Source: CAWKEY01 sp963848675 (GTDB taxonomy: Bacteria > Pseudomonadota > Gammaproteobacteria > Methylococcales > Methylomonadaceae). From it: a DNA stretch of 57,353 nt. The translations under genes were made by a program, and so were the position numbers. The stretch spans positions 1 to 57,353 of the forward strand of contig CAWKEY010000071.1 in NCBI GenBank assembly GCA_963848675.1. Reading direction: 5' to 3'. Below the pieces are notes generated by a model. The model did no database searches. It was not told the DNA's origin and saw only the letters and a program-made list of their open reading frames with translations. This document shows, piece after piece, positions 17,855 through 26,107 of the stretch (positions are counted from its first letter, which is position 1; every line of letters begins with the position of its first letter).

Positions 17855-18450
17855 GCTTGTGCCTCCTCTGCTGATTCTCCAACGATAATAAGGGTGTCGG
17901 TAATATAACGGTAAGGCGGGATTTCCAGGTTGGTTGGGGCGGGTACGCCGCGATAAACGCGCCCGGCCAGATCAAACCAGGAACCGTGACAAGGGCAGAA
18001 GAAACCGCCTTTCCATTTATCGCCAAGGTCATGAGGCGCAATTTCCGGTCGGAAGGTCGGAGAACAGCCCAAATGGGTGCATAAACCGACGGCAAGGAAA
18101 ATTTCCGGTTTGATGGAGCGCCCCGGATTTTTGCTGGAAGCAGGCTGAATGGATTCTTGAGAGAGCGGGTCTCTGAGCTGGTTATCGAGTGTTTTTAAGG
18201 TTTCCAGTACCTCCGGTGTTCTGTTGAGTACCCAGACCGGTTTGCCTCGCCACTCAGCTCTGATCAATTGGCCGGGTTCCATTTTGCTGATGTCTATTTC
18301 AACAGGAGCTCCCGCCGCCATCGCTTTGACGCTCGGCTGCATTTGAGCAAGAAAGGGAACTGCTAAATAGCCGGTGCCAACGGCGCCAACCACGGTCAAG
18401 GCCGAGGTCAAAAACTGGCGTTTGGACTTATCGACGCCTTCATTATTCAT
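17851..18450 (-). CDS. petA: Rieske iron-sulfur protein of the bc1 complex
   Basis: A 199-residue protein with an N-terminal anchor and Tat-like signal (DKSKRQFLTSALTVVGAVGTGYLAVPFL; KR in place of the usual RR, with F after it). The [2Fe-2S] site is formed by CTHLGC (124-129) and CPCHGS (152-157). It oxidises quinol at the Qo site and reduces cytochrome c1. First gene of the operon; CAGGAG lies about ten bases before the ATG. The promoter should lie in 18451-18732, where AT-rich sequence including TATATT occurs about 70 bp upstream of the ATG. Confidence 0.95.
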   Translation of the reverse strand: MNNEGVDKSKRQFLTSALTVVGAVGTGYLAVPFLAQMQPSVKAMAAGAPVEIDISKMEPGQLIRAEWRGKPVWVLNRTPEVLETLKTLDNQLRDPLSQESIQPASSKNPGRSIKPEIFLAVGLCTHLGCSPTFRPEIAPHDLGDKWKGGFFCPCHGSWFDLAGRVYRGVPAPTNLEIPPYRYITDTLIIVGESAEEAQA

Positions 18451-18732
18451 TATACGACTCTCCTGATTAGGTCTGTGCCTCTTAGCGCAGATTATTTTCT
18501 AGTTTTTATTGGCCGGTAATATACCACTAGAACTTATAAGATTTGAAGCGCTTATATGGATTTGTTTTGGGCGGCAGCGGATTTTAAATTGCCAGCATTT
18601 ATAAGAAACCGGTGCGCCTGGCAATTAAGGTAAGAAGATTCGCGAATATAATGGTTTTGGGGATAAGGAGTGACTCTGAATTCGATCGAACCTGATCTGA
18701 TAAATATGGGGATTATTAAGAGTGTCCGGGCT

Positions 18733-19821
18733 TTAAGTTGCTGCCAGGCTTTTTCCAAGGGCGCACAGAAATGCTGTATTTTCGTCTGGTGTTCCAATGG
18801 TTACGCGCAGGCAGCCGGCTAATAAGCCGCCTTGAGGGGCAAGGTTTTTTATTAAGATCCTCTGTGCTTTTAGCGAGTCAAAAATACGGCTGGCCTGATT
18901 GGCCGGGGTTCTGAACAGAATGAAATTGGCAGCGCTGGGAAATGCAGTTATGCCGGGCATGTCATTCAGTTGTTTAAAAACGATCGCCCGGTCAGCACAA
19001 ATTTGCTGGGTTTGCTGGTCAAAAAGTGCATTGTGGGATAATGCAAATTCTGCGCTGATTTGCGTGAGCACATTGATATTGTAGGGCAGACGAATTTTAT
19101 TAAGCTGTTCGATAAGGGCTGGGCTTCCAGCAATGAAGCCTAGGCGCAAGCCAGCCAGTCCGAGTTTTGATACGGTGCGCATGACCAAAAGATTGTCAAA
19201 GCGATCCAGTTCATTCATAAAACTGGCTCCGGCAAAAGGGGCGTAGGCTTCGTCGATGACCACCAAGCCTTTGGCTGCGATGATGATTTCGCGGATTGAA
19301 GCGTCACTAAATAAATTACCGGTCGGATTATTTGGATAAGCCAGAAAAATAATCGAAGGCTGGTAGCGTTCTATGGCAGCCAGCATGGCCGGCAAATCCA
19401 GATCAAAACTGTCGGCGAGCAAAGGAATGCCATGGTAGTTCAGGCCCAGGCAATGGCTCAGCTGTTTGTACATGGCAAAGCCGGGGTCAGGCGCTAATAC
19501 TTGCGCATCGGTTGGCAAGGCCATGAGCAGCAGCTGAATGATTTCATCGGAACCGTTGCCCAGCAGGACATCAGACTGAGCGGGTATTTGATTCTGGAGC
19601 TTGATGGTTGCGACAAGGGCGCGGGCTTCAGGGTCAGGATAACGGTTTAACGGGCAGTCTTTTAGCGCGTCCAGCCAGCGGGTTTTGATGTCTTCTGGCC
19701 ACTGATAGGGATTCTCCATGGCATCCAGTTTGATCAGACCTTGCGCATCGGCAACTTTGTAGGCAGACAGGTCGAGGACTTCTTTGCGGAAAACAGAAGC
19801 AATTAGATCATTCAGGGACAT
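18733..19821 (-). CDS. hisC: Histidinol-phosphate aminotransferase
   Basis: A 362-residue PLP enzyme of aminotransferase fold I that converts imidazole acetol phosphate to histidinol phosphate. It has KLDAMENPYQWP near the start, LLGNGSDEIIQLL, the FLAYPNNPTGNLF stretch that holds PLP contacts, VVIDEAYAPF, and the Schiff-base lysine in TVSKLGLAGLRLGF. ATG 19821 is chosen over the upstream TTG at 19836, which lies at the edge of a repeat. Last gene of the mla-murA-his run; a heptamer-repeat element separates it from hisD. Confidence 0.93.
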   Translation of the reverse strand: MSLNDLIASVFRKEVLDLSAYKVADAQGLIKLDAMENPYQWPEDIKTRWLDALKDCPLNRYPDPEARALVATIKLQNQIPAQSDVLLGNGSDEIIQLLLMALPTDAQVLAPDPGFAMYKQLSHCLGLNYHGIPLLADSFDLDLPAMLAAIERYQPSIIFLAYPNNPTGNLFSDASIREIIIAAKGLVVIDEAYAPFAGASFMNELDRFDNLLVMRTVSKLGLAGLRLGFIAGSPALIEQLNKIRLPYNINVLTQISAEFALSHNALFDQQTQQICADRAIVFKQLNDMPGITAFPSAANFILFRTPANQASRIFDSLKAQRILIKNLAPQGGLLAGCLRVTIGTPDENTAFLCALGKSLAAT

Positions 19822-19826
19822 AAGTT

Positions 19827-19922
19827 TAAGGCTCAAGGCGAAAGAGGAAAGAGGAAAGAGGAAAGAGGAAAGAGGAAAGGTTCAAGGCAATTATTTGGTT
19901 TTTTGCACCTTGAACCTTGTGC
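19827..19922. repeat. Heptamer repeat element between hisD and hisC
   Basis: From 19840 the heptamer GAAAGAG is repeated five times (to 19874), flanked by GGCTCAAGG on one side and GGTTCAAGG on the other. After a short AT-rich spacer comes TTTTTTGCACCTTGAACCTT (19899-19918). The outer parts are complementary (AAGGTTCAAGG with CCTTGAACCTT) and match the elements at 0.97-1.07 kb and 31.26-31.31 kb, including the TTTTGCACCTTG junction shared with the first. Confidence 0.85.
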
Positions 19923-19924
19923 TT

Positions 19925-21235
19925 TTAACCTGATTTTATCCTGTATTCCGCTGAACGGGCATGAGCGGTCAGGCCTTCACCGCGTGCCAGGATGGCTGCG
20001 GTTTTGCCCAGGGCGTTGGCGCCGGCCTGTGAACAGTTGATCAGGCTTGAGCGCTTTTGAAAATCATAGACGCCTAAAGGCGATGAAAAGCATGCCGTGC
20101 TGGACGTTGGCAAGACATGGTTCGGGCCGGCGCAATAATCGCCCAGGGCTTCGGCGGTATAGCGGCCCATGAAAATGGCGCCGGCATGACGGATCTGTTG
20201 GCATAAGGCTTCGGGGTTTTCAACCGAAAGCTCCAAATGTTCAGGGGCAATGCGGTTGGCCACGTCGGCCGCTTCATCCAGATTGCCGACCTTGATCAGG
20301 GCGCCACGAGTAGTCAGCGAGGTGCGGATGATCGCGGCGCGTTCCATGGTGGGCAATAGCGCGTTAATGCTTTGCTCAACTGCATCCAGATAGGCGCCGT
20401 CATCACTGATTAAGATGGATTGGGCATTTTCATCATGTTCAGCCTGGGAGAACATATCCATGGCAATCCAGTCGGACGGGGTTTTGCCATCGCAGATGAT
20501 TAGAATTTCCGAAGGCCCGGCAATCATGTCGATGCCGACCTGGCCGAAAACCAGTTTTTTGGCGGTGGCGACATAGATGTTGCCGGGACCGACAATTTTG
20601 GCGACCGCAGGGATGCTTGCTGTGCCGTAAGCAAGCGCAGCAATGGCCTGAGCGCCGCCGATAGTAAAGGCGCGGTCAACGCCGGCCAGATAGGCGGCAG
20701 CGAGCACCAGATGATTGGTTTCACCCTTGGGGGCGGGCGCCACCATAATCAATTCAGCAACGCCCGCGACTTTTGCCGGAATCGCATTCATCAACACCGA
20801 AGAGGGATAGGCGGCCTTGCCGCCGGGGACATAAAGCCCGACCCGGTCCAGCGGCGTCACTTTCTGTCCCAGGACGGTGCCGTCAGCTTCGGTGTATTGC
20901 CAGGACTGCATTTTTTGCTGTTCTGCGTAAGCGCGAATCCGCTCTGCGGCCGTTTGCAGGGCCTGGGTCTGAGCGCTTGGCAAGGTTTCCCAGGCCGCTT
21001 TCAGGGCGGCTCTGGGCAATTCCAGTTCGCCGGCCTCGGCCACCTGGCGGTGGTCAAAGCGATTGGTGTAGTCGATGACGGCCTGATCACCATATTTGCG
21101 CACGTCGGCAATAATCGCCAAAACGCGTTGCTGAATATCGCTGTCTTCGCTCTCGTCCCAGGCCAGCAGGGCTTGCAATTGCTGCTTGAAATCAGCGGAG
21201 GAGGCATCTAGTTTAGTGATGTTAATAGGGGGCAT
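19925..21235 (-). CDS. hisD: Histidinol dehydrogenase
   Basis: A 436-residue zinc enzyme carrying out the last two steps of histidine synthesis (histidinol to histidine, NAD-dependent). Visible are VPGGKAAYPSSVLMNAIPAKVAGV, DRAFTIGGAQAIAALAYGT, VGPGNIYVATAKK, the DMIAGPSEILI stretch, SQAEHDENAQSIL with the Gln and His zinc ligands, the catalytic region NRIAPEHLELSVE, and FMGRYTAEALGDYCAGPNHVLPT. ATG 21235 lies five bases after the hisG stop and gives the usual N-terminus; a longer frame to 21274 would overlap hisG by 35 bases. Confidence 0.95.
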   Translation of the reverse strand: MPPINITKLDASSADFKQQLQALLAWDESEDSDIQQRVLAIIADVRKYGDQAVIDYTNRFDHRQVAEAGELELPRAALKAAWETLPSAQTQALQTAAERIRAYAEQQKMQSWQYTEADGTVLGQKVTPLDRVGLYVPGGKAAYPSSVLMNAIPAKVAGVAELIMVAPAPKGETNHLVLAAAYLAGVDRAFTIGGAQAIAALAYGTASIPAVAKIVGPGNIYVATAKKLVFGQVGIDMIAGPSEILIICDGKTPSDWIAMDMFSQAEHDENAQSILISDDGAYLDAVEQSINALLPTMERAAIIRTSLTTRGALIKVGNLDEAADVANRIAPEHLELSVENPEALCQQIRHAGAIFMGRYTAEALGDYCAGPNHVLPTSSTACFSSPLGVYDFQKRSSLINCSQAGANALGKTAAILARGEGLTAHARSAEYRIKSG

Positions 21236-21239
21236 GGCG

Positions 21240-21866
21240 TTACCGTTTGGCAAGCGTTTGTTCAAATTGATCAAGCAGCGATTGAATAGCCTGATGCTTC
21301 ATTTTCATGGCTGCCTTGTTTACGATCAGCCGGGAGCTGATGTTCATGATCAGATCGCGCGGTTCCAGGCCGTTGGCTTTCAGTGTGTTGCCCGTATCGA
21401 CCAGATCGACAATGCAATCGGCTAGGCCGACCAGAGGCGCCAGCTCCATGGAGCCGTATAATTTGATGATTTCAGCTTGGATGCCGCGGTTGGCAAAGTA
21501 ACGCTGTGCGGTTTTCACGTATTTGGTGGCTACGCGGATACGCCCTGAAATTTCTGGTGCATCCTTATGGGCGGCGGTCATCAGCCTGCAGCCGGCAATT
21601 TTTAAATCCAGAGGCTCATAAAGGCTTTCGGCGCCGTGTTCAAGCAGCACATCTTTGCCGGCAATGCCCAGGTCGGCGGCGCCATATTCAACAAACGTAG
21701 GCACATCGGTCGCCCGGATTATGACCAGTTGCACGTCGTCACGAGTGGTTTGGAGGATTAACTTCCGGCATTTTTTCGGATCATCCACCGGCGTAATGCC
21801 GGCTTCTTCAAGTAAGGGTAGGGCTTCTTCGTAAATTCTGCCTTTGGATACGGCGATAGTCAGCAT
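21240..21866 (-). CDS. hisG: ATP phosphoribosyltransferase, short form
   Basis: A 208-residue catalytic subunit for the first step of histidine synthesis (ATP plus PRPP). It begins LTIAVSKGRIYEEALPLLEEAGI and has ATDVPTFVEYGAADLGIAGKDVLLE and the PRPP loop DLVDTGNTLKANGL. It lacks the roughly 80-residue C-terminal regulatory domain of the long form, so by family precedent it needs HisZ for activity and feedback; hisZ is not in this window. It lies 9 bp after murA. Confidence 0.95.
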   Translation of the reverse strand: MLTIAVSKGRIYEEALPLLEEAGITPVDDPKKCRKLILQTTRDDVQLVIIRATDVPTFVEYGAADLGIAGKDVLLEHGAESLYEPLDLKIAGCRLMTAAHKDAPEISGRIRVATKYVKTAQRYFANRGIQAEIIKLYGSMELAPLVGLADCIVDLVDTGNTLKANGLEPRDLIMNISSRLIVNKAAMKMKHQAIQSLLDQFEQTLAKR

Positions 21867-21875
21867 GGGTAAAAC

Positions 21876-23141
21876 CTAATTGGGCACGCGGCGTATGGTT
21901 GCGCCCAATTGCATGAGCTTTTCTTCGATGTGATCATAGCCGCGATCTATATGGTAGATGCGATCCACCAGTGTGTCGCCTTCGGCTACCAGCGCGGCGA
22001 TGACCAGACTGGCTGATGCTCTTAAATCGGTGGCCATGACCGGTGCAGCTGTGAGTTTATTGATGCCTGTGCAGATGGCGGTATTGGATTCCAGACGGAT
22101 GTTGGCGCCCATGCGCTGCAATTCCTGCACATGCATGAAACGGTTTTCAAAAATCGTTTCGGTAATGATACCGACACCTTCGGCGATGCAATTCATGGCG
22201 ATAAACTGAGCCTGCATATCCGTGGGAAAAGCGGGGTACGGCGCTGTGCGCACGGAAACGGCTTTAGGTCTTTTGCCGTGCATGTCCAAACTAATCCAAT
22301 CTTCACCGGTGCTGATATCGGCGCCGGCTTCAATCAGTTTTGCCAGCACCGCGTCCAAGGTGTCGGAACGCGTGTGTTTGACCTTGATTTTGCCGCCAGT
22401 GATGGCCGCAGCCACCAGGTAAGTGCCGGTTTCAATGCGGTCGGGAAGGATATCGTAATGGACGTTTTCGACAGCCAGTTTTTCTACACCCTCTATGATG
22501 AGCACATCGGTGCCGATGCCGGAAATCTTAGCCCCCATGCAGTTGAGAAAATGCGCCAGATCAGTGACTTCAGGTTCCTTGGCGGCGTTTTCAATGATGG
22601 TGGTGCCTTCGGCCAGGGTGGCTGCCATCAGCAGGTTTTCGGTGCCGGTGACGGTGATTTGGTCCAGCACCAGGCGGCAACCTTTCAGGCGATCCACTTT
22701 GGCATGGATGTAACCGTTTTCGACGGTAATGTCGGCGCCCATTTGCAGCAGGCCGTTGATGTGTATGTCGACAGGCCTTGTACCAATGGCGCAGCCGCCC
22801 GGCAAGGAAACATGGGCCTCGCCAAAGCGAGCCAGTAAAGGGCCTAATACCAGGATCGATGCGCGCATGGTGCGCACCAGTTCGTAGGGCGCATCAAAGC
22901 TGTTGATGGTGCTGGCGTCGACCTCAATATTCATTTTTTCATCGACGACCAGATGCACGCCCATGCGCCCCAGCAATTCCATGGTCGTGGTGATGTCTTG
23001 AAGATGCGGTATATTGCCGACGCTAACGGGCGTTTCCGAGAGCAGAGTGGCGGCAAGAATCGGCAAGGCTGCGTTTTTGGCGCCGGAGATGCGCAATTCT
23101 CCAGACAGTTGTGCGCCGCCGGTAATAATGAGTTTGTCCAT
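21876..23141 (-). CDS. murA: UDP-N-acetylglucosamine 1-carboxyvinyltransferase
   Basis: A 421-residue enzyme for the first committed step of peptidoglycan synthesis, moving enolpyruvate from PEP to UDP-GlcNAc. It has the substrate lysine Lys22 in SGAKNAALPILAATLL and the catalytic Cys117 in LPGGCAIGTRPVD, the residue attacked by fosfomycin. The late motifs FPTDMQAQFIA and RASASLVIAALVAEG are also present. It sits between mlaB and hisG, the standard gammaproteobacterial order, although the small BolA-like gene (ibaG) often found between mlaB and murA is absent. Confidence 0.95.
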   Translation of the reverse strand: MDKLIITGGAQLSGELRISGAKNAALPILAATLLSETPVSVGNIPHLQDITTTMELLGRMGVHLVVDEKMNIEVDASTINSFDAPYELVRTMRASILVLGPLLARFGEAHVSLPGGCAIGTRPVDIHINGLLQMGADITVENGYIHAKVDRLKGCRLVLDQITVTGTENLLMAATLAEGTTIIENAAKEPEVTDLAHFLNCMGAKISGIGTDVLIIEGVEKLAVENVHYDILPDRIETGTYLVAAAITGGKIKVKHTRSDTLDAVLAKLIEAGADISTGEDWISLDMHGKRPKAVSVRTAPYPAFPTDMQAQFIAMNCIAEGVGIITETIFENRFMHVQELQRMGANIRLESNTAICTGINKLTAAPVMATDLRASASLVIAALVAEGDTLVDRIYHIDRGYDHIEEKLMQLGATIRRVPN

Positions 23142-23151
23142 ACAGTGTGCT

Positions 23152-23502
23152 TTAAATTATCTGGGTAAAATCAGGATCAGCCGGTTCTTGTGCCTCGGGC
23201 TGAATTGCAAAATGGCTGTTGGTATCAAAGCCGCTCAGTTTGGCCAGGGTGAGCAGTTGCTCGGGAATATTCCTAAAGTGTAAGCGCGTATTATTGTCGT
23301 GGGTATATTTTATCCATTCAATCATCAGCGCAAGCCCGGCGCTGTCCGTGCAGGTGACATGACTTAGATCTATGGTGATATCCTTGGCCGATTTTAAAAA
23401 GGTAAAGGATTTTACCGTGTCTTTGTCGATAGTGGAAAAAGTCAAATCACCATCGACAAAGAAATGTCCTCCGCCCTGAGCAACAATGTTGAGTTTGCTC
23501 AC
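23152..23502 (-). CDS. mlaB: STAS-domain protein MlaB
   Basis: A 116-residue cytoplasmic STAS protein, by position the MlaB subunit that binds MlaF in the Mla phospholipid transporter. The STAS core shows in FFVDGDLTFSTIDKDTVKSF and in ITIDLSHVTCTDSAGLALMIEWI, with the conserved DSAG loop. The start is GTG 23502, overlapping the mlaD stop (GTGA), which implies translational coupling. Relative to E. coli MlaB it has a longer, polar C-terminal tail (about 20 residues). Confidence 0.88.
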   Translation of the reverse strand: MSKLNIVAQGGGHFFVDGDLTFSTIDKDTVKSFTFLKSAKDITIDLSHVTCTDSAGLALMIEWIKYTHDNNTRLHFRNIPEQLLTLAKLSGFDTNSHFAIQPEAQEPADPDFTQII

Positions 23503-23966
23503 TTTTTTTCTTCCGCGGACTTGAACAAGTATTGACCGAGGACTTTTTCAAGAATAATGGCAGACTGAGTGATTTCAATGTTGCTGCCGTCTTTCAAATA
23601 CTCGTCCGAACCGCCTGGTACGAGACTGATATACTGCTCGCCCAGCAGGCCGGAAGTAAAAATGCTCGCGGTGGTGTCATCGGGAAGCGCGTTAAACTGA
23701 GGGCTAATATTCATTTCAACGACGGATTCGAAGCTTTTAGGATCAAAATAAATTGCCTTTACCTGGCCGATTTTTACACCTGCTGCCGAAACCGGCGATT
23801 TAACCTTGAGTCCGCCGGAGTTTTCAAAGCGGGCGCTGACAGTATAACCCTCGGGCGCGATAAAAGAGCTCAAATTACTGACTTGCAGGGCAAGAAAAAA
23901 CAGGCCAACGATGCCGGAGGCGACAAAGAGCCCGACCAGCGTGTCCTGCGAATTGGTGTGCTGCAT
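23499..23966 (-). CDS. mlaD: Phospholipid transport protein MlaD (MCE domain)
   Basis: A 155-residue protein with an N-terminal anchor (TLVGLFVASGIVGLFFLALQVS) and one MCE domain: GYTVSARFENSGGLKVKSPVSAAGVKIGQVKAIYFDPKSFESVV, then the pore-loop part GLLGEQYISLVPGGSDEYLKDG. MlaD forms the hexameric ring on the periplasmic face of MlaFEDB. ATG 23966 is chosen as GGAG lies nine bases before it, and it starts one base after the mlaE stop. No mlaC gene, whose product shuttles lipid to MlaD, lies between mlaD and mlaB. Confidence 0.92.
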   Translation of the reverse strand: MQHTNSQDTLVGLFVASGIVGLFFLALQVSNLSSFIAPEGYTVSARFENSGGLKVKSPVSAAGVKIGQVKAIYFDPKSFESVVEMNISPQFNALPDDTTASIFTSGLLGEQYISLVPGGSDEYLKDGSNIEITQSAIILEKVLGQYLFKSAEEKK

Positions 23967-23967
23967 G

Positions 23968-24750
23968 TTAATTATCTCCAAACATCAGTGCGGTCAGGAT
24001 AAAGTCCAGACCCAAAATACTAAAAGCGGAATTGACAACGGTACGGGTCGTGGCGCGGCTAACGCCTTCCGAGGTCGGGATGCAGTCATAACCTTCAAAC
24101 AGTGCGATCCAGGTCGCGACAAAACCAAACACAATGCTCTTGATAACGCCATTGATAATGTCATCCTGAAAATCCAATTTAGCCTGCATTTGCGACCAGT
24201 AGGCGCCATCGTCCACGCCCAGCAAGCCGACGCCGACCATTTGCCCGCCTATGATGCCGATCATGCTGAACAGCGCGGCAAGGAGGGGCATGGACAATAC
24301 CCCGGCCAAAAACCGGGGCGAAATAATGCGTTTAATGGGGTCTACCGCCATCATTTCCATCCCGGCCAGTTGTTCGGTGGCTTTCATCAGGCCAATTTCT
24401 GCCGTTAAAGCCGATCCGGCGCGGCCGGCAAATAGTAAAGCTGAAACTACCGGGCCCAGCTCTCGAACCAATGAGGCTGCAACCATAACGCCCAGGGTTT
24501 CTTCGGCGCCAAAATCCGACAGAATGTTATGCCCTTGCAGGCCCAGCACCATGCCGACAAACAGGCCGGAGATGGTGATAATCAGAAAAGACAGAACGCC
24601 AAGGGAATACAGCTGATTTAAGATTAAGCGCGGGCGCGGCAATAATTCAACCAAACCGGTGAGGGTATGGATCAGGAAGAAGGTGCCGCGTCCCAGCTTG
24701 GTGAAACTGCTGCGGGTACTGTTACCCAAAGACTGTATCAATTGCATCAT
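23968..24750 (-). CDS. mlaE: Phospholipid ABC transporter permease MlaE
   Basis: A 260-residue inner-membrane permease of the MlaE/YrbE family with five or six helices. The family motif is clear in VLGLQGHNILSDFGAEETLGVMVAASLVRELGPVVSALLFAGRAGSALTAEIGLMKATEQLAGMEMMAVDP, including the ELGPVVSALLFAGR coupling segment. It forms the dimeric membrane core of MlaFEDB, which moves phospholipids between inner and outer membranes and keeps outer-membrane asymmetry. ATG 24750 overlaps the mlaF stop (ATGA). Confidence 0.95.
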   Translation of the reverse strand: MMQLIQSLGNSTRSSFTKLGRGTFFLIHTLTGLVELLPRPRLILNQLYSLGVLSFLIITISGLFVGMVLGLQGHNILSDFGAEETLGVMVAASLVRELGPVVSALLFAGRAGSALTAEIGLMKATEQLAGMEMMAVDPIKRIISPRFLAGVLSMPLLAALFSMIGIIGGQMVGVGLLGVDDGAYWSQMQAKLDFQDDIINGVIKSIVFGFVATWIALFEGYDCIPTSEGVSRATTRTVVNSAFSILGLDFILTALMFGDN

Positions 24751-25610
24751 TTTGAAATTCGGCCATAACGTTTTGATACCCGGCCATAGCTTTTGGACGA
24801 AGCCAGCAGATCGTCAACATAATCTGCTGCCGGGTAGTGAAAATGCACCGGGCCGTCAGCTGCGCCGGTCATAAATTGTTGCACCCATTCAGAATCCGAT
24901 TTGTGTATTTCCGCAGGTGTGCCCTGGCCGACAATCTTGCCTTCGGATATCACATAAATATAATCAGCAATCAATGAGGTTTCATGGACATCATGAGAAA
25001 CCACGATGCTGGTCAGCCCCAGGGTGTTATTCAGGGATTTGATAAGATGCGCCAGCGCGCCCATGGAAATGGGGTCCTGGCCGGTAAAAGGTTCGTCATA
25101 CAAAATCATCATGGGATCCAGTGCTATGGCCCGGGCCAGGGCCACGCGCCGGGCCATGCCGCCGGACAATTCGTTAGGCATCAGACCTCGCGCGCCGCGC
25201 AAGCCTACGGCATGCAGTTTCATCAGCACCAGCGTGCGAATCATGGGTTCGGGAAGCTGGGTATGTTCGCGTAAGGGAAAGGCAACGTTGTCATAGACAT
25301 TCATGTCTGTTAACAGCGCGCCGCTTTGGAAAAGCATGCCTATGCGTTTGCGTAATTCATATAAATTTGACCGGCTCAAACGATGGACGTTTTGCCCGTC
25401 TACGCTAATAGTACCTTTGTCAGGGCACAATTGCCCCCCGATCAGTTTTAACAGTGTCGTCTTGCCCGTACCGCTAGGCCCCATGATGGCAGTAATTTTA
25501 CCGCGCTGGAATTCCAGGGAAATATCGTCAAAGATTTTTTTGTCGCCGCGTGAGAACGACAAGTTGTGAACAGAGACAAGGCTGTTTTGAATGGGGACGC
25601 GTTTGTCCAT
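24747..25610 (-). CDS. mlaF: Phospholipid ABC transporter ATPase MlaF
   Basis: A 287-residue ABC ATPase from ATG 25610. It has Walker A GPSGTGKTTLL, the Q-loop region MLFQSGALLTDMNVYDNVAFPL, signature LSGGMARRVALARA, Walker B MMILYDEPFTGQDPI and the switch His in VSHDVHE. After the usual domain it carries about 35 extra residues (from FHYPAADYVDDLL), with a near repeat SYGRVSK-RYGRISK at the very end; the family C-terminus is normally the arm that clasps the partner subunit. A start at 25676 would add 22 residues and is unsupported. First gene of the mla-murA-his run. Confidence 0.92.
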   Translation of the reverse strand: MDKRVPIQNSLVSVHNLSFSRGDKKIFDDISLEFQRGKITAIMGPSGTGKTTLLKLIGGQLCPDKGTISVDGQNVHRLSRSNLYELRKRIGMLFQSGALLTDMNVYDNVAFPLREHTQLPEPMIRTLVLMKLHAVGLRGARGLMPNELSGGMARRVALARAIALDPMMILYDEPFTGQDPISMGALAHLIKSLNNTLGLTSIVVSHDVHETSLIADYIYVISEGKIVGQGTPAEIHKSDSEWVQQFMTGAADGPVHFHYPAADYVDDLLASSKSYGRVSKRYGRISK

Positions 25611-26107
25611 GCGTGAGTTAAGGCCAGGTTGCAGTCTAAACAGCCTATTCTCTATGACTATTCCCCACCAAGTCAATATATTGTGTTGGCAAGTCCTGCA
25701 GGGATTTGGTGCAGGAGCGCTTGAAGAGGTGGTGTGAGGTCAGCGTTCGATGCCCCTGTCGATGCAGTAATGTCTGCATGGGGGGGCGCGCAAAATTCAG
25801 TTTCGGTGCATTATTACGAATCAAAGCAGGAATGAAGTAAACATGGCATAATGCGCGATTTTTTAAGGCAGAGCGTCGATGCGTTTCGGTTTCGTAGTCC
25901 CTTCGGCAGTGATGGCTGTCGTTATAGCCTGGCTGCCGGCATTGCGCTGCGGTTGAAGGAGATAAAGCTGCTGGCGTTTACGGCCTCATGGTTTGGAACT
26001 GACGTATGTAAGGCGTGGCGCGGAAAAGTCTTAATTTAGTGCTGAGCGGCCTTGTCTATCAGTGGCCATTATATCAAAGTATAATGAGCGTTTGATCCGG
26101 GCGCAGA
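25611..26107. other. Non-coding divergent region, mlaF / kdsD
   Basis: About 500 bp separate two divergent operons. A 62-codon frame at 25851-26039 has no ribosome site or recognisable similarity and is not called. The YrbG-type antiporter gene that often precedes kdsD is missing. The kdsD-side promoter candidate is listed separately. A G-run (about 25782-25788) lies in the middle. Nothing else is supported. Confidence 0.5.
26080..26085 (+). promoter_or_regulatory. Possible -10 box for kdsD operon
   Basis: A perfect TATAAT lies about 22 bases before the kdsD start. No good -35 box is seen at 16-18 bases upstream, so this is only a candidate start for the kdsDC-lptCAB-rpoN transcript. Confidence 0.35.

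Noticed and set aside
25851..26039. 62-codon frame between mlaF and kdsD
   Set aside because: No ribosome site, no recognisable similarity and no coding-like pattern; it covers the divergent promoter region.
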